Shown here: positions 7,898 to 17,630 of the stretch, in pieces
How positions within the stretch are numbered: the stretch's first letter is position 1
Layout: every line of letters starts with the position of its first letter
From: Qipengyuania atrilutea
GTDB taxonomy: Bacteria; Pseudomonadota; Alphaproteobacteria; Sphingomonadales; Sphingomonadaceae
Assembly (NCBI RefSeq): GCF_013370205.1
Contig: NZ_JABWGV010000006.1
Location: forward strand, 1-64,000
DNA length: 64,000 nt
Direction of reading: 5' to 3'
Position numbers and translations under genes: made by a program
The notes under the pieces: model-generated
What the model was told of the DNA's origin: nothing
Seen by the model: only the letters and a program-made list of their open reading frames with translations
Databases searched by the model: none

Positions 7898-8032
7898 GTC
7901 TTTTCTTTCCGGCAGTCTGGAGGAAAACGAACGGGCGGGGATTAGTCGCTGCCTAGCGGCAGGGCAAGCGCGGGTGCGGCCAAATCTGCGGATTTGCGAA
8001 GCCGCGGCGGCGACCCTATGTGCGAGCGCGTG

Positions 8033-8986
8033 ATGAACGAGACCCAGCCCTTCCGCGTCGCGGCACTCTACCGCTTTGCCGCTTTCGACGATCCTGCGCA
8101 ATTGAAGCCGGCTCTTCTGTCGATGTGCGACGAAAACGGCGTGAAAGGCACTATCCTGCTCGCCAGCGAAGGCATCAACGGCACGATCGCCGGACCGGAT
8201 GCAGGGATCGAAGCGGTGCTGCGGCATATCCGTACGCTGCCGGGCTGCGAAGAGATCGAGGTCAAGTTCTCGCGCGCCTCGAAGATGCCCTTCAACCGGA
8301 TGAAGGTTCGTCTGAAACGCGAGATCGTCACGATGGGCGAAGCGGACATCGACCCGGTCGGCAGCGTGGGCCGCTACGTCGCGCCGGAGGATTGGAACGC
8401 GCTGATCGACGATCCGGAAACGATCGTCATCGATACGCGCAACGATTACGAAGTCGCTATCGGCACGTTCGCGGGCGCGATCGATCCAGCGACCGAAAGC
8501 TTCGGCGATTTCCCACGCTGGTTTCGCGAGCGCCGCGAAACGCTCGGCAAGGCGCCCAAGGTTGCCATGTTCTGCACCGGCGGCATCCGCTGCGAAAAAG
8601 CGACCGCGTTACTGCGACAGGAAGGGATCGAGGACGTCTACCACCTGAAGGGCGGCATCCTCTCCTACCTCGAACACGTCCCGGCGGAAGAGAGCCGGTG
8701 GGAAGGCGAATGCTTCGTCTTCGACGAGCGGGTGAGCGTGACGCACGGGCTCGGCGAAGGCAGCTACGAACTCTGCCGCGCCTGCCGCCGCCCGGTCGAT
8801 GCGGAGGGCATGGCGTCCGAAGCCTATGTCGAGGGCGTCTCGTGCCCCGCTTGCATCGACGAGAAATCGGACGAGCAGCGCGCCCGCTATGCAGAGCGGC
8901 AGCGACAGGCGGAAATGGCGAGGATGCGCGGGACGCGGCACGTCGGCGCGAAACCTGGCCGGAAGGCGGCGGCGCAGGATGGCTGA
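8033..8986 (+). CDS. trhO: tRNA uridine(34) hydroxylase (rhodanese-fold)
   Basis: 317 residues from the ATG at 8033; upstream in-frame starts (8018, 8030) are possible. TrhO (YceA) hydroxylates uridine 34 of several tRNAs, the first step to 5-methoxyuridine and cmo5U. The N-terminal domain has the family segments ([23 protein letters not shown]). The rhodanese domain carries [10 protein letters not shown] with Cys181 as the likely active residue and Cys187. A C-terminal zinc-like cluster ([22 protein letters not shown]) is also typical. The last 8 nt overlap the following GST gene. Confidence 0.93.
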   Translation: MNETQPFRVAALYRFAAFDDPAQLKPALLSMCDENGVKGTILLASEGINGTIAGPDAGIEAVLRHIRTLPGCEEIEVKFSRASKMPFNRMKVRLKREIVTMGEADIDPVGSVGRYVAPEDWNALIDDPETIVIDTRNDYEVAIGTFAGAIDPATESFGDFPRWFRERRETLGKAPKVAMFCTGGIRCEKATALLRQEGIEDVYHLKGGILSYLEHVPAEESRWEGECFVFDERVSVTHGLGEGSYELCRACRRPVDAEGMASEAYVEGVSCPACIDEKSDEQRARYAERQRQAEMARMRGTRHVGAKPGRKAAAQDG

Positions 8987-9587
8987 GCCGATCCTCTACA
9001 GCTTTCGCCGCTGTCCCTACGCGATGCGCGCACGCATGGCGCTTCACATTAGCGAGACGTCGCACGAGGTGCGCGAGGTGGTGCTGCGCGACAAGCCGGA
9101 CGCGCTGCTCGAAGCATCGCCTAAGGGGACCGTGCCGGTCATGGTTCTGCCTGACGGCACAGTGCTCGAAGAGAGCCTCGACATCATGCGCTGGTCGCTT
9201 GAACAGAATGATGCTGAGGGATGGCTCAAACGCACCGACGAAGGGCTGATCGCCGCTAACGACGGGCCGTTCAAGCACCATCTCGACCGCTACAAATACG
9301 CGACGCGTCACGACAGCGATCCGGAGGAGCACCGCGCCGCAGCACGCGCGATCCTCATGCGTTTGCAGGACCGGCTCGCCAATCAGGCATGTCTTTGCGG
9401 AGACAGGCGCGGCCTTGCCGACGCGGCGATCTTTCCCTTCGTGCGCCAGTTCGCCCATACCGACCGCGAGTGGTTCGCGGCCCAGCCATTGCCCGATCTT
9501 GCGAAATGGCTCGAAGGCTGGAAATCCTCCGACCTGTTCAAGGCGATCATGGTCAAGCGCGACCAATGGAAGCCGGACGCGGCTTAA
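8979..9587 (+). CDS. Glutathione S-transferase family protein
   Basis: 202 residues. An N-terminal thioredoxin-like domain ([18 protein letters not shown] with Cys12, then [12 protein letters not shown] holding the cis-proline and ESLDIMRW for glutathione contacts) is followed by an all-helical C-terminal domain ([18 protein letters not shown]). The CPYxxR pattern suggests a glutaredoxin-like class with Cys as the active residue, more thiol-transferase than conjugating enzyme. Substrate unknown. It overlaps trhO by 8 nt and is probably co-translated with it. Confidence 0.88.
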   Translation: MAEPILYSFRRCPYAMRARMALHISETSHEVREVVLRDKPDALLEASPKGTVPVMVLPDGTVLEESLDIMRWSLEQNDAEGWLKRTDEGLIAANDGPFKHHLDRYKYATRHDSDPEEHRAAARAILMRLQDRLANQACLCGDRRGLADAAIFPFVRQFAHTDREWFAAQPLPDLAKWLEGWKSSDLFKAIMVKRDQWKPDAA

Positions 9588-9659
9588 GGGTTTAGCGCAC
9601 GCTGGATAGATCGCGGCACACGGGCGTTGGTCATGCGAACACCAACGAAAAGGCATCCC

Positions 9660-10481
9660 ATGCGCGACGAAAACTACCCTACCCTCACCATGAACGACGA
9701 CCGCCAGATCCCGCAACTCGGGTTCGGCACCTATCAGATCGAGGATGACGACGCCGCAGAGGCCGTCTCCACCGCGATCGACGTCGGCTACTGGCTGATC
9801 GATACGGCCGCCGTCTACCAGAACGAGCGCGGCGTGGGCGAAGGTATCGGCGACTGGAGCGACATCTTCCTCACCACCAAAATTTGGAACGAGAGCCAGG
9901 GTTACGAGCGTACGAAAAGTGCGTTTTCCAAATGCTTGGCGCGGCTCGACCGCGACTATGTCGACATGCTGCTGATCCATTGGCCCTGCCCGGAGAACGA
10001 CAAGTTCGTCGAAACATGGAAGGCGATGATCGAACTGCGCGACGAAGGCAAAGCGAAGTCGATCGGCGTGTCGAATTTCCGGGAGCAGGACCTAAAACGC
10101 CTGATCGACGAGACCGGCGTCACGCCCGCGCTCAACCAGATCGAACTGCACCCCAGCTTCCAGCAGCGCGAACTGCGCAAGGTGCATGACGATCTCGGCA
10201 TCATCACGCAAAGCTGGTCACCGCTCGGACAGGGCGACACCATGAACAACGATGCGATCAAATCGATCGCGGACGAGACCGGCCAGAATGCGGCGGCGGT
10301 CGTCATCCGCTGGCACATTCAGCACGGGCTGGCCGTCATTCCCAAGGCCTCGAGCCGCGAGCACATCGAAGCCAACTTCAGCGCCTTGAAGTTCGAGCTG
10401 ACGGACGATCAGATGGCGAAGATCGACGCACTCGACAGTGCGGACGGTCGGATCGGCCCAAAACCGTCCGAGGTTAACTGA
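9660..10481 (+). CDS. Aldo/keto reductase
   Basis: 273 residues from the ATG at 9660, chosen for the AAGG upstream; the frame is open to 9627. A TIM-barrel NADPH oxidoreductase: PQLGFGTYQI at the start, DTAAVYQNE with the catalytic Tyr, TTKIWN with the Lys, LLIHWPCP with the His, SIGVSNF and NQIELHP follow, and AVIPKASSREHIEAN binds the cofactor phosphate. It is most like the short AKR5-type enzymes (2,5-diketogluconate or methylglyoxal reductases). Its end is 2 nt from the convergent hisZ stop. Confidence 0.93.
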   Translation: MRDENYPTLTMNDDRQIPQLGFGTYQIEDDDAAEAVSTAIDVGYWLIDTAAVYQNERGVGEGIGDWSDIFLTTKIWNESQGYERTKSAFSKCLARLDRDYVDMLLIHWPCPENDKFVETWKAMIELRDEGKAKSIGVSNFREQDLKRLIDETGVTPALNQIELHPSFQQRELRKVHDDLGIITQSWSPLGQGDTMNNDAIKSIADETGQNAAAVVIRWHIQHGLAVIPKASSREHIEANFSALKFELTDDQMAKIDALDSADGRIGPKPSEVN

Positions 10482-10483
10482 AC

Positions 10484-11599
10484 CTAGAGCTGTTCGACCG
10501 CGCCGCCGTTCAGGCGGTGCGTGCAGCCGAGCGCGCGTGCATCGTCGCTGTCCGACAGGGCGGCGACGGTGCGCCAGCCTTCGGCCCGTAGCGCCGCGGC
10601 GCGCTCCGCGTCGTGGCCGACCGGGCAGAACAGTTTGTTCGCCTCCTCCGCCGGCTCGTCGAGCACGTCGAGCAGCTGGTCGAGATAGAGCGAGAAACCC
10701 ATGGCAGGCTCGTCTTTCCCGACAATCGCGTAGCTTCCGCCCCGCCCCAGCGCCCCGCGGCCGTTCTCGGCATACAGGGTGAAGCCGAACCAGCTTTGAT
10801 ATTCGAACCCGTGCCGCTCGCTCGGGTCGAGAGTCAGACGCGCGCGTTCCCTGATCCCCGAAGCTACTTCGCGCAGACCAGCGATGCGTGATGCAAGCGC
10901 GCCGCCGGCATCGAGTTCAGCAAGGTGTTCGATCGCTTCGCCGAAGGGGCCGGTCGCGTAGAGAAGGGGCAGATAGGCATCCCCGCCGGGTATGGCGGCA
11001 AGCCCGCCCGCGTCCTTCGTATCGAGTTCGCGGCGCACGTCGGCCACATATTCGGCCTTCAGCGGCAATGCCTCCGCCGCCAGCACGTCCACGATGTCCG
11101 GAAGCGTGAAGTCGACCGAGATGGCGCGCGCGCCGGCCTGCTCCAAAGCATCGAGCGCAACCCGCACGATCTCGCTCGCCGCGGCGACGCTGTCGCTACC
11201 GATCAGCTCGGCGCCCATCTGGAGACGCTGGCGTTCCGGGGCGAGCTGGTCCGCGCGCAGCAAGGCGACCTCGCCTGCGTAGCAAAGCCGCAGCGGGCGC
11301 GGTGCACCCGCCAGCGACGTCGCGGAAATGCGGCCCACCTGCACCGTCATGTCGCTGCGCAGCGCGAGCGTGCGAAGGCTCGCCGGATCGGTGAAGCGCA
11401 CCATGCGCCGCGTGCTGACGCCCTGCATTCGCTGGCTAAGCGATTGTTCGAACTCGATCAGCGGCGGACGCACCCGGTCATACCCGTGAGCGTCCATCGC
11501 GCCAAGTACGCTGCGCATTGCGCGCGTGGCCGCCGCTGCCTCACGCGGCAGGCGGTCTTCGAGCCCTTCGGGCAGCAGGTCGTCGGTTTCGTGCTCCAT
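10484..11599 (-). CDS. hisZ: ATP phosphoribosyltransferase regulatory subunit
   Basis: 371 residues. A catalytically dead histidyl-tRNA synthetase paralogue that activates the short form of HisG in histidine synthesis. It shows class II synthetase-like segments (RPPLIEFEQSL, TLALRSDMTVQVGRI, RYAGEVAL-like PLRLCYAGEVA, GRGGSYAIVG) and lacks the C-terminal anticodon domain, as HisZ does. hisG is not in the window. It lies 25 nt downstream of serA as the third gene of serC-serA-hisZ, a conserved alphaproteobacterial arrangement. Confidence 0.92.
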   Translation of the reverse strand: MEHETDDLLPEGLEDRLPREAAAATRAMRSVLGAMDAHGYDRVRPPLIEFEQSLSQRMQGVSTRRMVRFTDPASLRTLALRSDMTVQVGRISATSLAGAPRPLRLCYAGEVALLRADQLAPERQRLQMGAELIGSDSVAAASEIVRVALDALEQAGARAISVDFTLPDIVDVLAAEALPLKAEYVADVRRELDTKDAGGLAAIPGGDAYLPLLYATGPFGEAIEHLAELDAGGALASRIAGLREVASGIRERARLTLDPSERHGFEYQSWFGFTLYAENGRGALGRGGSYAIVGKDEPAMGFSLYLDQLLDVLDEPAEEANKLFCPVGHDAERAAALRAEGWRTVAALSDSDDARALGCTHRLNGGAVEQL

Positions 11600-11624
11600 C
11601 GGCGCTGCCCTAGCCGCGCTCCGC

Positions 11625-13208
11625 TTAAAACTGAAGCGGGGTCACGACTTTCACGCCGTCGAGCTGGCACGCCTGCTGCACCACCTCCTCGCCGATCGGA
11701 TGGTCGACCGAAAGCAGCAGCACCGCTTCGTCGCCCGCGATGCGCCGGCCAAGGTTGAAGTTACCGATGTTGATGCCGTTCTCGCCGAGCAGCGTTCCGA
11801 TCCGGCCAATGAACCCCGGAACGTCCTTGTTGACGATGTAAAGCATCGGCCCGTCGAGTTCGGCTTCGATCCCGACCCCGAAGATGTTGACGAGACGCGG
11901 CGCTTCATTGCCGAACAATGTGCCCGCAACCGAACGTTCGCCTGCATCGGTCTGCACCGTCACGCGGATCAGCGTATGGTACACACCCTCGCGGTCGTGC
12001 CGGATTTCGCGCACGTCGAGACCGCGCTCCTTCGCGAGATACGGCGCATTGACCATGTTCACGCTGTCCGAATAGCGGCGCATGAACCCGGCCAGCACCG
12101 CGCCGGTGATGGGCTTGCCGTTAAGCTGCGCCGCCGCGCCTTCGCGCTCTATACTGATCTTGGTCAGGTTGCCGTGCGCGAGCTGCCCGACGAGCGAACC
12201 CAGCTTCTGCGCCAGGCCCATGTAGGGCGCGAGCTTCGGAGCTTCCTCTGCGCTCAGAGAAGGCATGTTGAGCGCATTGGTCACGCCGCCGTTGACGAGA
12301 TAATCGGCCATTTGCTCGGCAACCTGCAGCGCGACGTTGACCTGTGCCTCGGTCGTGGATGCGCCGAGGTGGGGCGTGCAGATGAAGTTCTTCGTGCCGA
12401 ACAGCGGGCTTTCCTTCGCCGGTTCGGTCTTGAACACATCGAGCGCCGCGCCTGCGACATGGCCGCTTTCGAGAGCCTCCTTCAGCGCTTCCTCGTCGAT
12501 CAAACCGCCGCGCGCGCAGTTCACGATACGCACGCCTTCCTTCGTCTTCGCGAGGTTCTCGCGGCTCAGGATGTTGCGCGTATCGTCGGTCAGCGGGGTA
12601 TGCAGGCTGATGAAGTCCGCGCGTGCCAGCAGCGTGTCGAGATCGACTTTCTCGGCCCCGATCTCGACCGCGCGCTCTGCCGTCAGGAACGGATCATAGG
12701 CGATGACCTTCATCTTCAGTCCGAGCGCGCGGCTCGCGACGATGGAGCCGATGTTGCCCGCCCCTATCAAACCGAGCTTCTTGCCGGTGACTTCGACACC
12801 CATGAAGGCGCTCTTGGGCCATTCGCCCTTCTGCGTCTGTTCGTTGGCCGCCGGGATTTGCCGCGCCAGCGCCATGATCATGGCGATCGCGTGTTCGGCG
12901 GTCGTGATCGAATTGCCAAAAGGGGTGTTCATCACGACGACGCCCTTGCCGCTGGCGTAGGGAATATCGACGTTGTCGACCCCGATCCCGGCGCGACCGA
13001 TAACCTTCAGGTTCGTTGCTGCATTGAGGATTTCCGGCGTCACAGTGGTCGAGGACCGGATCGCAAGGCCGTCGTATTCGCCGATGCGGGCCTTCAGCTC
13101 GTCCGGGCTTTCGCCGGTGATGACGTCGACGTCGCAGCCGCGCTCCTCGAAGATACGCGCGGCATTCGGGTCCATCTTGTCGGAAATGAGAACTTTGGGT
13201 TTCGACAT
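11625..13208 (-). CDS. serA: D-3-phosphoglycerate dehydrogenase
   Basis: 527 residues. Oxidises 3-phosphoglycerate to 3-phosphohydroxypyruvate, the first step of serine synthesis. It has the catalytic domain with LGLIGAGNIGSIVASRAL (NAD site) and the CARGGLIDE and CTPHLGAST segments with the active-site residues, then an intervening substrate-binding domain and a C-terminal ACT domain (GVGIEAELDG, VPGFIGRIGTLLGENGINIG) for serine feedback. This is the long SerA form. The ATG at 13208 has GGAG 7 nt upstream. It is co-transcribed with serC, 93 nt upstream. Confidence 0.97.
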   Translation of the reverse strand: MSKPKVLISDKMDPNAARIFEERGCDVDVITGESPDELKARIGEYDGLAIRSSTTVTPEILNAATNLKVIGRAGIGVDNVDIPYASGKGVVVMNTPFGNSITTAEHAIAMIMALARQIPAANEQTQKGEWPKSAFMGVEVTGKKLGLIGAGNIGSIVASRALGLKMKVIAYDPFLTAERAVEIGAEKVDLDTLLARADFISLHTPLTDDTRNILSRENLAKTKEGVRIVNCARGGLIDEEALKEALESGHVAGAALDVFKTEPAKESPLFGTKNFICTPHLGASTTEAQVNVALQVAEQMADYLVNGGVTNALNMPSLSAEEAPKLAPYMGLAQKLGSLVGQLAHGNLTKISIEREGAAAQLNGKPITGAVLAGFMRRYSDSVNMVNAPYLAKERGLDVREIRHDREGVYHTLIRVTVQTDAGERSVAGTLFGNEAPRLVNIFGVGIEAELDGPMLYIVNKDVPGFIGRIGTLLGENGINIGNFNLGRRIAGDEAVLLLSVDHPIGEEVVQQACQLDGVKVVTPLQF

Positions 13209-13301
13209 GGTAATCTCCATCGACACCGCGCCTGTCCGTGCGCTTGCCGGAATTGATAAGGGAACGTCAGAGCCCAGCCGCTCGGCAGGCCCGCGTAAGG
13301 G

Positions 13302-14432
13302 TCAGGACTTCGCACTCTCGTAGGCCCAGTCGAGCCACGGGCCGAGCGCTTCGATGTCTTCGGCATCCACGGTCGATCCGCACCATATCCGAAGGCCGGC
13401 AGGCGCGTCGCGGTATCCGGCGATGTCGTAGGCGGCATCGTGCTTCTCGAGCAGTCCGGCCATCGCCTTGATGACGTCCGTGTCCGCTCCGTCCACCGTC
13501 AGGCAGACACTCGTGTTCGAGCGGATCGCCGGATCGGCGGCAAGATGACCAAGCCACTCGCGATCCTGCACCAGTTTGTCTAGCGCCGCGGCGTTCGCAT
13601 CCGCGCGGGCTTTCATCGCGGATAGCCCGCCGATGGATTTGCCCCATTCGAGCGCGAAGATCGCGTCCTCGACTGCCAGCATGGACGGGGTGTTGATCGT
13701 CTCCCCGCTGAAGATGCCCTCGATCAGCTTGCCGCCTTTGGTAAGACGGAAGATCTTGGGGAGCGGCCATGCGGGAGTGTAGCTTTCCAGCCGCTCGACC
13801 GCGCGGGGGCCGAGAATGAGGACGCCGTGCGCGCCCTCTCCGCCGAGCACTTTCTGCCAGCTGAAAGTCAGCACGTCGACCTTGTCCCACGCGATGTCCT
13901 GCGCGAATACCGCGCTGGTCGCATCGGCGATGGAAAGGCCTTCGCGGTCCGCCGCGATCCAGTCGCCGTTCGGGACTTTCACGCCGGAGGTCGTGCCGTT
14001 CCAGGTGAAAATGACGTCGTTCGACCAGTCGACCTGACTGAGGTCGGGTAGCTCACCGTAATCGGCGCGCAGGACGGTGGGGTCGATCTTGAGCTGCTTG
14101 ACCGCATCGGTCACCCAGCCTTCGCCGAAGCTTTCCCACGCGAGCGTGGTGACGCCCCGCTCTCCCAGCAGGCTCCACATCGCCATCTCGACCGCGCCGG
14201 TATCGGATGCGGGCACGATACCGATGCGGTAATCGTCGGGCACCTGCAACACTTCGCGGATGAGGTCGATGCACAGCTTCAGCCGCGCCTTGCCCAGCTT
14301 GGAGCGATGCGAGCGGCCGAGCGAATCGGTGCTTAGCTTTTCGAGGGACCAGCCCGGCGGCTTGGCGCAGGGACCGGAAGAAAAATGCGGACGCGCGGGT
14401 TTCGGCGCGTCGGGCGGCGTAAGGTCAGTCAT
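13302..14432 (-). CDS. serC: Phosphoserine aminotransferase (alphaproteobacterial type)
   Basis: 376 residues. Transfers an amino group from glutamate to phosphohydroxypyruvate, giving phosphoserine. [16 protein letters not shown] and [12 protein letters not shown] are typical of the alphaproteobacterial SerC branch. The PLP lysine lies in [12 protein letters not shown], about residue 194, after [11 protein letters not shown] and the DATSAVF aspartate segment. The ATG at 14432 has AAGGAG upstream, and this site sits in a leader hairpin (see 14433-14482). First gene of serC-serA-hisZ. Confidence 0.96.
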   Translation of the reverse strand: MTDLTPPDAPKPARPHFSSGPCAKPPGWSLEKLSTDSLGRSHRSKLGKARLKLCIDLIREVLQVPDDYRIGIVPASDTGAVEMAMWSLLGERGVTTLAWESFGEGWVTDAVKQLKIDPTVLRADYGELPDLSQVDWSNDVIFTWNGTTSGVKVPNGDWIAADREGLSIADATSAVFAQDIAWDKVDVLTFSWQKVLGGEGAHGVLILGPRAVERLESYTPAWPLPKIFRLTKGGKLIEGIFSGETINTPSMLAVEDAIFALEWGKSIGGLSAMKARADANAAALDKLVQDREWLGHLAADPAIRSNTSVCLTVDGADTDVIKAMAGLLEKHDAAYDIAGYRDAPAGLRIWCGSTVDAEDIEALGPWLDWAYESAKS

Positions 14433-14482
14433 GTATTCTCTCCTTGCAGAGAGCACGCGCGGCGTTGGGACCGCGTGGCCCG
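14433..14482 (-). ncRNA. serC 5' leader with two adjacent hairpins (candidate serC RNA motif)
   Basis: On the minus strand the leader forms two back-to-back stems: CACGCG with CGCGTG (14472-14477 with 14454-14459, 12-nt loop), then CTCTC with GAGAG (14449-14453 with 14438-14442, 6-nt loop). The second stem contains the AAGGAG ribosome binding site (14440-14445), so folding would block translation. A conserved serC leader motif has been described in alphaproteobacterial 5' UTRs; whether this matches its model needs a covariance search. The upstream end assumes a start near 14482. Confidence 0.55.
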
Positions 14483-14488
14483 CTGGCG

Positions 14489-14516
14489 GCAATAGAGTTC
14501 ATTGGACTCAAGTCAA
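14489..14516 (-). promoter_or_regulatory. Predicted serC promoter
   Basis: On the minus strand TTGACT (14511-14516) and TATTGC (14489-14494) are separated by 16 bp. A start about 7 nt downstream places the whole transcript leader over the two hairpins ahead of serC. Confidence 0.5.
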
Positions 14517-14608
14517 TGGCGCGGCGTTTGTTTCCGCCGATCGTGGTATCGGCTGACGGCCAAACTGCTCTCGCCAAGCCGCAGCGGCTATCCTATGGCG
14601 CAGTCGAT

Positions 14609-15763
14609 ATGGACCCGCGTAGCCTCCGCATCGCCCTGTTCAGCGGCAACTACAACTACACCCGCGACGGGGCGAACCAGGCCCTGAACCGGCTGGTCGA
14701 ATACCTGCTGCGGCAAGGCGCAGCGGTGCGCGTCTACGCGCCGACGGTCGACAGCCCGGACTTTCCCCCGACGGGCGATCTCGTATCCGTTCCCTCCATT
14801 CCCATGCCAGTGAAGGGCCGCGGCGAATACCGGATGCCGCTGCGCCTATCGAAGGACAATCTGGCGGATCTGCGCGCCTTTGCGCCCAACGTCGTCCACG
14901 TGTCCTCGCCCGATCCGGTAGGACATGCGGCAGTGACCTGGGCGCGGAAGAACGACCTGCCGGTCCTTGCATCGGTCCACACGCGCTTCGAAACCTATCC
15001 CCGCTATTATAAAATGGGCTTTCTGGAGCCGGTCATCGAAGCGGGCCTCAGGCGGTTCTACGGGCGCTGTGACGCGCTGGTGGCGCCGTCGCAAAGCATG
15101 ATCGATACGCTCAGGCGTCAAGGCATGAACGCTGACATCTCGCTGTGGACGCGGGGAGTGGACCGCGACATTTTCGGTCCGGATCGCCGTGACCTCGAGT
15201 GGCGGCGCAGTCTCGGCATCGAACACGGCGACGTTGCGATCGCCTTCCTCGGCCGGCTCGTCATGGAGAAGGGGCTCGACCTCTTCGCCGAGACGATCAT
15301 CCAGCTGCGCCGTCGCCGTGCGCCGCACAAGGTTCTGGTCATCGGTGATGGCCCGGCGCGAAGCTGGTTCGAACGTGCGCTTCCCGGCGGCATCTTCGTA
15401 GGCTTCCAGACCGGACGCGACCTCGGCCGGGCGCTCGCCAGTGCCGACGTTTTCTTCAATCCCAGTATTACCGAAACCTTCGGCAACGTGACCCTGGAAG
15501 CGATGGCAAGCGGCCTGCCCGTAGTCGCCTCCGCCTCCACCGGCAGCGCCAGCCTCGTCGAGGACTGGGAAACCGGCCGGCTCGTACCGCCGGGCGACCC
15601 TTACGAGTTCAGTGAAGCGCTCGCGCCCTATTGCACCAACGACGATCTGCGCGCTCGCCACGGCGCGGCCGGCGAAGAGAAGGCCCGCCGTTTCAGCTGG
15701 GACGCCATCAACCAAGCGGTCGCGGACACTTACCTGAGACTGATCGAGGCGCGGCGCGGATAA
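14609..15763 (+). CDS. Glycosyltransferase family 4 (GT-B) protein
   Basis: 384 residues from the ATG at 14609; the frame is open upstream, but homologous-looking sequence begins at RIALFSGNYNYTRDGANQAL. The N-terminal half is a GT4 acceptor domain (HVSSPDPVGHAAVTWARK, ASVHTRFETYPRYY). The C-terminal half binds the nucleotide sugar (AFLGRLVMEKGLD, VLVIGDGPAR, NPSITETFGNVTLEAMASG with the EX7E motif). It resembles mannosyl- and glucosyl-transferases acting on membrane glycolipids; donor and acceptor cannot be told. It is divergent from serC and shares the 14433-14608 region. Confidence 0.88.
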   Translation: MDPRSLRIALFSGNYNYTRDGANQALNRLVEYLLRQGAAVRVYAPTVDSPDFPPTGDLVSVPSIPMPVKGRGEYRMPLRLSKDNLADLRAFAPNVVHVSSPDPVGHAAVTWARKNDLPVLASVHTRFETYPRYYKMGFLEPVIEAGLRRFYGRCDALVAPSQSMIDTLRRQGMNADISLWTRGVDRDIFGPDRRDLEWRRSLGIEHGDVAIAFLGRLVMEKGLDLFAETIIQLRRRRAPHKVLVIGDGPARSWFERALPGGIFVGFQTGRDLGRALASADVFFNPSITETFGNVTLEAMASGLPVVASASTGSASLVEDWETGRLVPPGDPYEFSEALAPYCTNDDLRARHGAAGEEKARRFSWDAINQAVADTYLRLIEARRG

Positions 15764-15764
15764 G

Positions 15765-16223
15765 TCAGCGCAGAACGCCCTTCTGGCGCATACTGATCGC
15801 ATAGATGAGCAGGAATGTCACGATCGCCCAGATCACGATGCTCATTATCTCGGCCATACCGCTACTGGCCCAGGCGGGCGTCTCGCTAATCGCCTGGTAT
15901 ATGGTCGTTCCGGCAAGGCCGATCAGCGACGATCCGAATGCGATGATCGCCCATCTGCTTCGCAGTAGCAGAAGCACCGAACCTGCCAGCGAACCCCAGA
16001 CGCCGAACGCCCAGAAGGCATCGACCCATGCCGGAAAGCTCTGGAAATAGGCGAGCGCAGCCTCGGGCGTCACGCCCATCCCGTCCATCATCGTGCGCAT
16101 GTAATCGAGATTGCTGAGCTGCGTCTGCGTGTAGTCGTTCGCGCCGAAACCGTTCCATAGCAGCGACATGATACCGACAACCCATAGGTGCCAAGGCGTT
16201 TTTGCGCGTGCGAGTTCGTTCAT
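15765..16223 (-). CDS. Small four-helix membrane protein, unknown function
   Basis: 152 residues. Four hydrophobic segments are evident: WVVGIMSLLWNGFGA near the start, AFWAFGVWGSLAGSVLLLL, IIAFGSSLIGLAGTTIY, and SIVIWAIVTFLLIYAI. Three ATG codons are in tandem (16229, 16226, 16223); I chose the last because GGGGGAG then sits at a usual distance. The sequence begins with the polar stretch NELARAKTPWHLW, which I recall from uncharacterised sphingomonad proteins. Its stop is 1 nt from the convergent glycosyltransferase stop. Function unknown. Confidence 0.75.
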   Translation of the reverse strand: MNELARAKTPWHLWVVGIMSLLWNGFGANDYTQTQLSNLDYMRTMMDGMGVTPEAALAYFQSFPAWVDAFWAFGVWGSLAGSVLLLLRSRWAIIAFGSSLIGLAGTTIYQAISETPAWASSGMAEIMSIVIWAIVTFLLIYAISMRQKGVLR

Positions 16224-16313
16224 CATCATTCTCCCCCTGCGACGCGACCCGCCGCGCATGATAGCGCAGCGCGGACGAATGGCAATTTCGCCGCACGCTC
16301 CTAGATAGGGCGC

Positions 16314-17630
16314 ATGGCCGACCTTTTTGGCGACGAACTGGAGACACCGCAGGACGCGAAGGCGGCGCGGGACGATGCGCCGCTGGCCGATCGGCTGCGC
16401 CCGCGCGCGCTCGCCGAAGTCATCGGACAGGAACATCTGACTGGACCCGAAGGCGCGATCGGACGCATGGTATCGGCAGGCAAGCTTTCGAGCATGATCC
16501 TGTGGGGACCGCCCGGTACCGGCAAGACCACCATCGCGCGCCTGCTGGCGAAAAGCGTCGGAATGCGTTTCGCCGCAATCAGCGCGGTCTTTTCCGGCGT
16601 CGCCGACCTCAAAAAGGCTTTCGCGGAAGCCGACCGATTGGCCGAAGCGGGCCAGCGCACGCTGCTCTTCGTGGACGAGATCCACCGCTTCAACCGCGCG
16701 CAGCAGGATGGCTTCCTCCCCTTCGTGGAGCGCGGCACGGTAACGCTGGTCGGCGCTACTACGGAGAACCCCAGCTTCGCGCTGAACGCCGCGCTTCTCA
16801 GCCGCGCGCAGGTCCTCATCCTCGAGCGGCTGAACGGTGAGGCGCTGGGCGAGTTACTGACCCGTGCGGAGGCGCTGGAAGGCGCGCTTCCGCTGACCGG
16901 CGATGCCCGTGCGGCACTCGTCGCAAGCGCCGACGGTGATGGGCGCTTCCTGCTGAACCAGGCGGAGACGCTTTATAACGCGAAGCTGGACAAACCACTC
17001 GGTCCGGCGGAACTCGGCGCGTTCCTGCAGCGCCGGGTGGCGGTGTACGACAAGGACCGCGACGGGCATTACAACCTCATTTCCGCGCTTCACAAAGCCG
17101 TGCGAGGGTCCGATCCGCAGGCCTCGCTCTATTACCTCGCGCGGATGCTGACCGCAGGCGAAGAGCCACTGTATCTCCTTCGCCGCCTCGTGCGCATGGC
17201 AGTCGAGGACATCGGCCTCGCCGATCCGGAAGCGCTGCACCAGTGTCTCGCCGCGAAGGATGCTTACGAGTTTCTCGGCAGCCCCGAAGGCGAACTCGCC
17301 ATCGCGCAGGCGTGCATCTACGTCGCGACCGCGCCCAAGTCGAACGCTGCCTACAAGGCGCAGAAAGCCGCCTGGAAAAGCGCGAAGGAAACCGGCAGTC
17401 TGATGCCGCCCGCGAACATCCTCAACGCCCCAACGAAGCTGATGAAGGACATCGGTTACGGCAAGGACTACGCCTATGATCATAATTCGGACGAAGGGTT
17501 CTCGGGCGACAATTACTGGCCCGACGGGATGGAGCCGCAAACCTATTACAAGCCGGTCGACCGCGGCTTCGAGCGCAAGGTGAAGGAGCGACTCGAATAT
17601 TGGGACAAGCTGCGGCGCGAACGCGGGTGA
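16314..17630 (+). CDS. rarA: Replication-associated recombination protein A (AAA+ ATPase)
   Basis: 438 residues. A clamp-loader-like AAA+ protein acting at stalled replication forks. RPRALAEVIGQEHL opens the domain, Walker A is GPPGTGKT (residues 65-72), Walker B is LLFVDEIHRFN, sensor 1 is GATTENPSF, followed by the sensor 2 region and the C-terminal tetramerisation domain (RMAVEDIGLADPEAL, AYKAQKAAW). Length fits. Its stop overlaps the GTG start of the next gene (GTGA), so they are probably co-translated. Confidence 0.95.
   Translation: MADLFGDELETPQDAKAARDDAPLADRLRPRALAEVIGQEHLTGPEGAIGRMVSAGKLSSMILWGPPGTGKTTIARLLAKSVGMRFAAISAVFSGVADLKKAFAEADRLAEAGQRTLLFVDEIHRFNRAQQDGFLPFVERGTVTLVGATTENPSFALNAALLSRAQVLILERLNGEALGELLTRAEALEGALPLTGDARAALVASADGDGRFLLNQAETLYNAKLDKPLGPAELGAFLQRRVAVYDKDRDGHYNLISALHKAVRGSDPQASLYYLARMLTAGEEPLYLLRRLVRMAVEDIGLADPEALHQCLAAKDAYEFLGSPEGELAIAQACIYVATAPKSNAAYKAQKAAWKSAKETGSLMPPANILNAPTKLMKDIGYGKDYAYDHNSDEGFSGDNYWPDGMEPQTYYKPVDRGFERKVKERLEYWDKLRRERG

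Noticed and set aside
7951-7965. CTGCC/GGCAG hairpin between purA and trhO as a riboswitch or terminator
   Set aside because: Only five base pairs, no U-run, and in a divergent promoter region; no specific signal.
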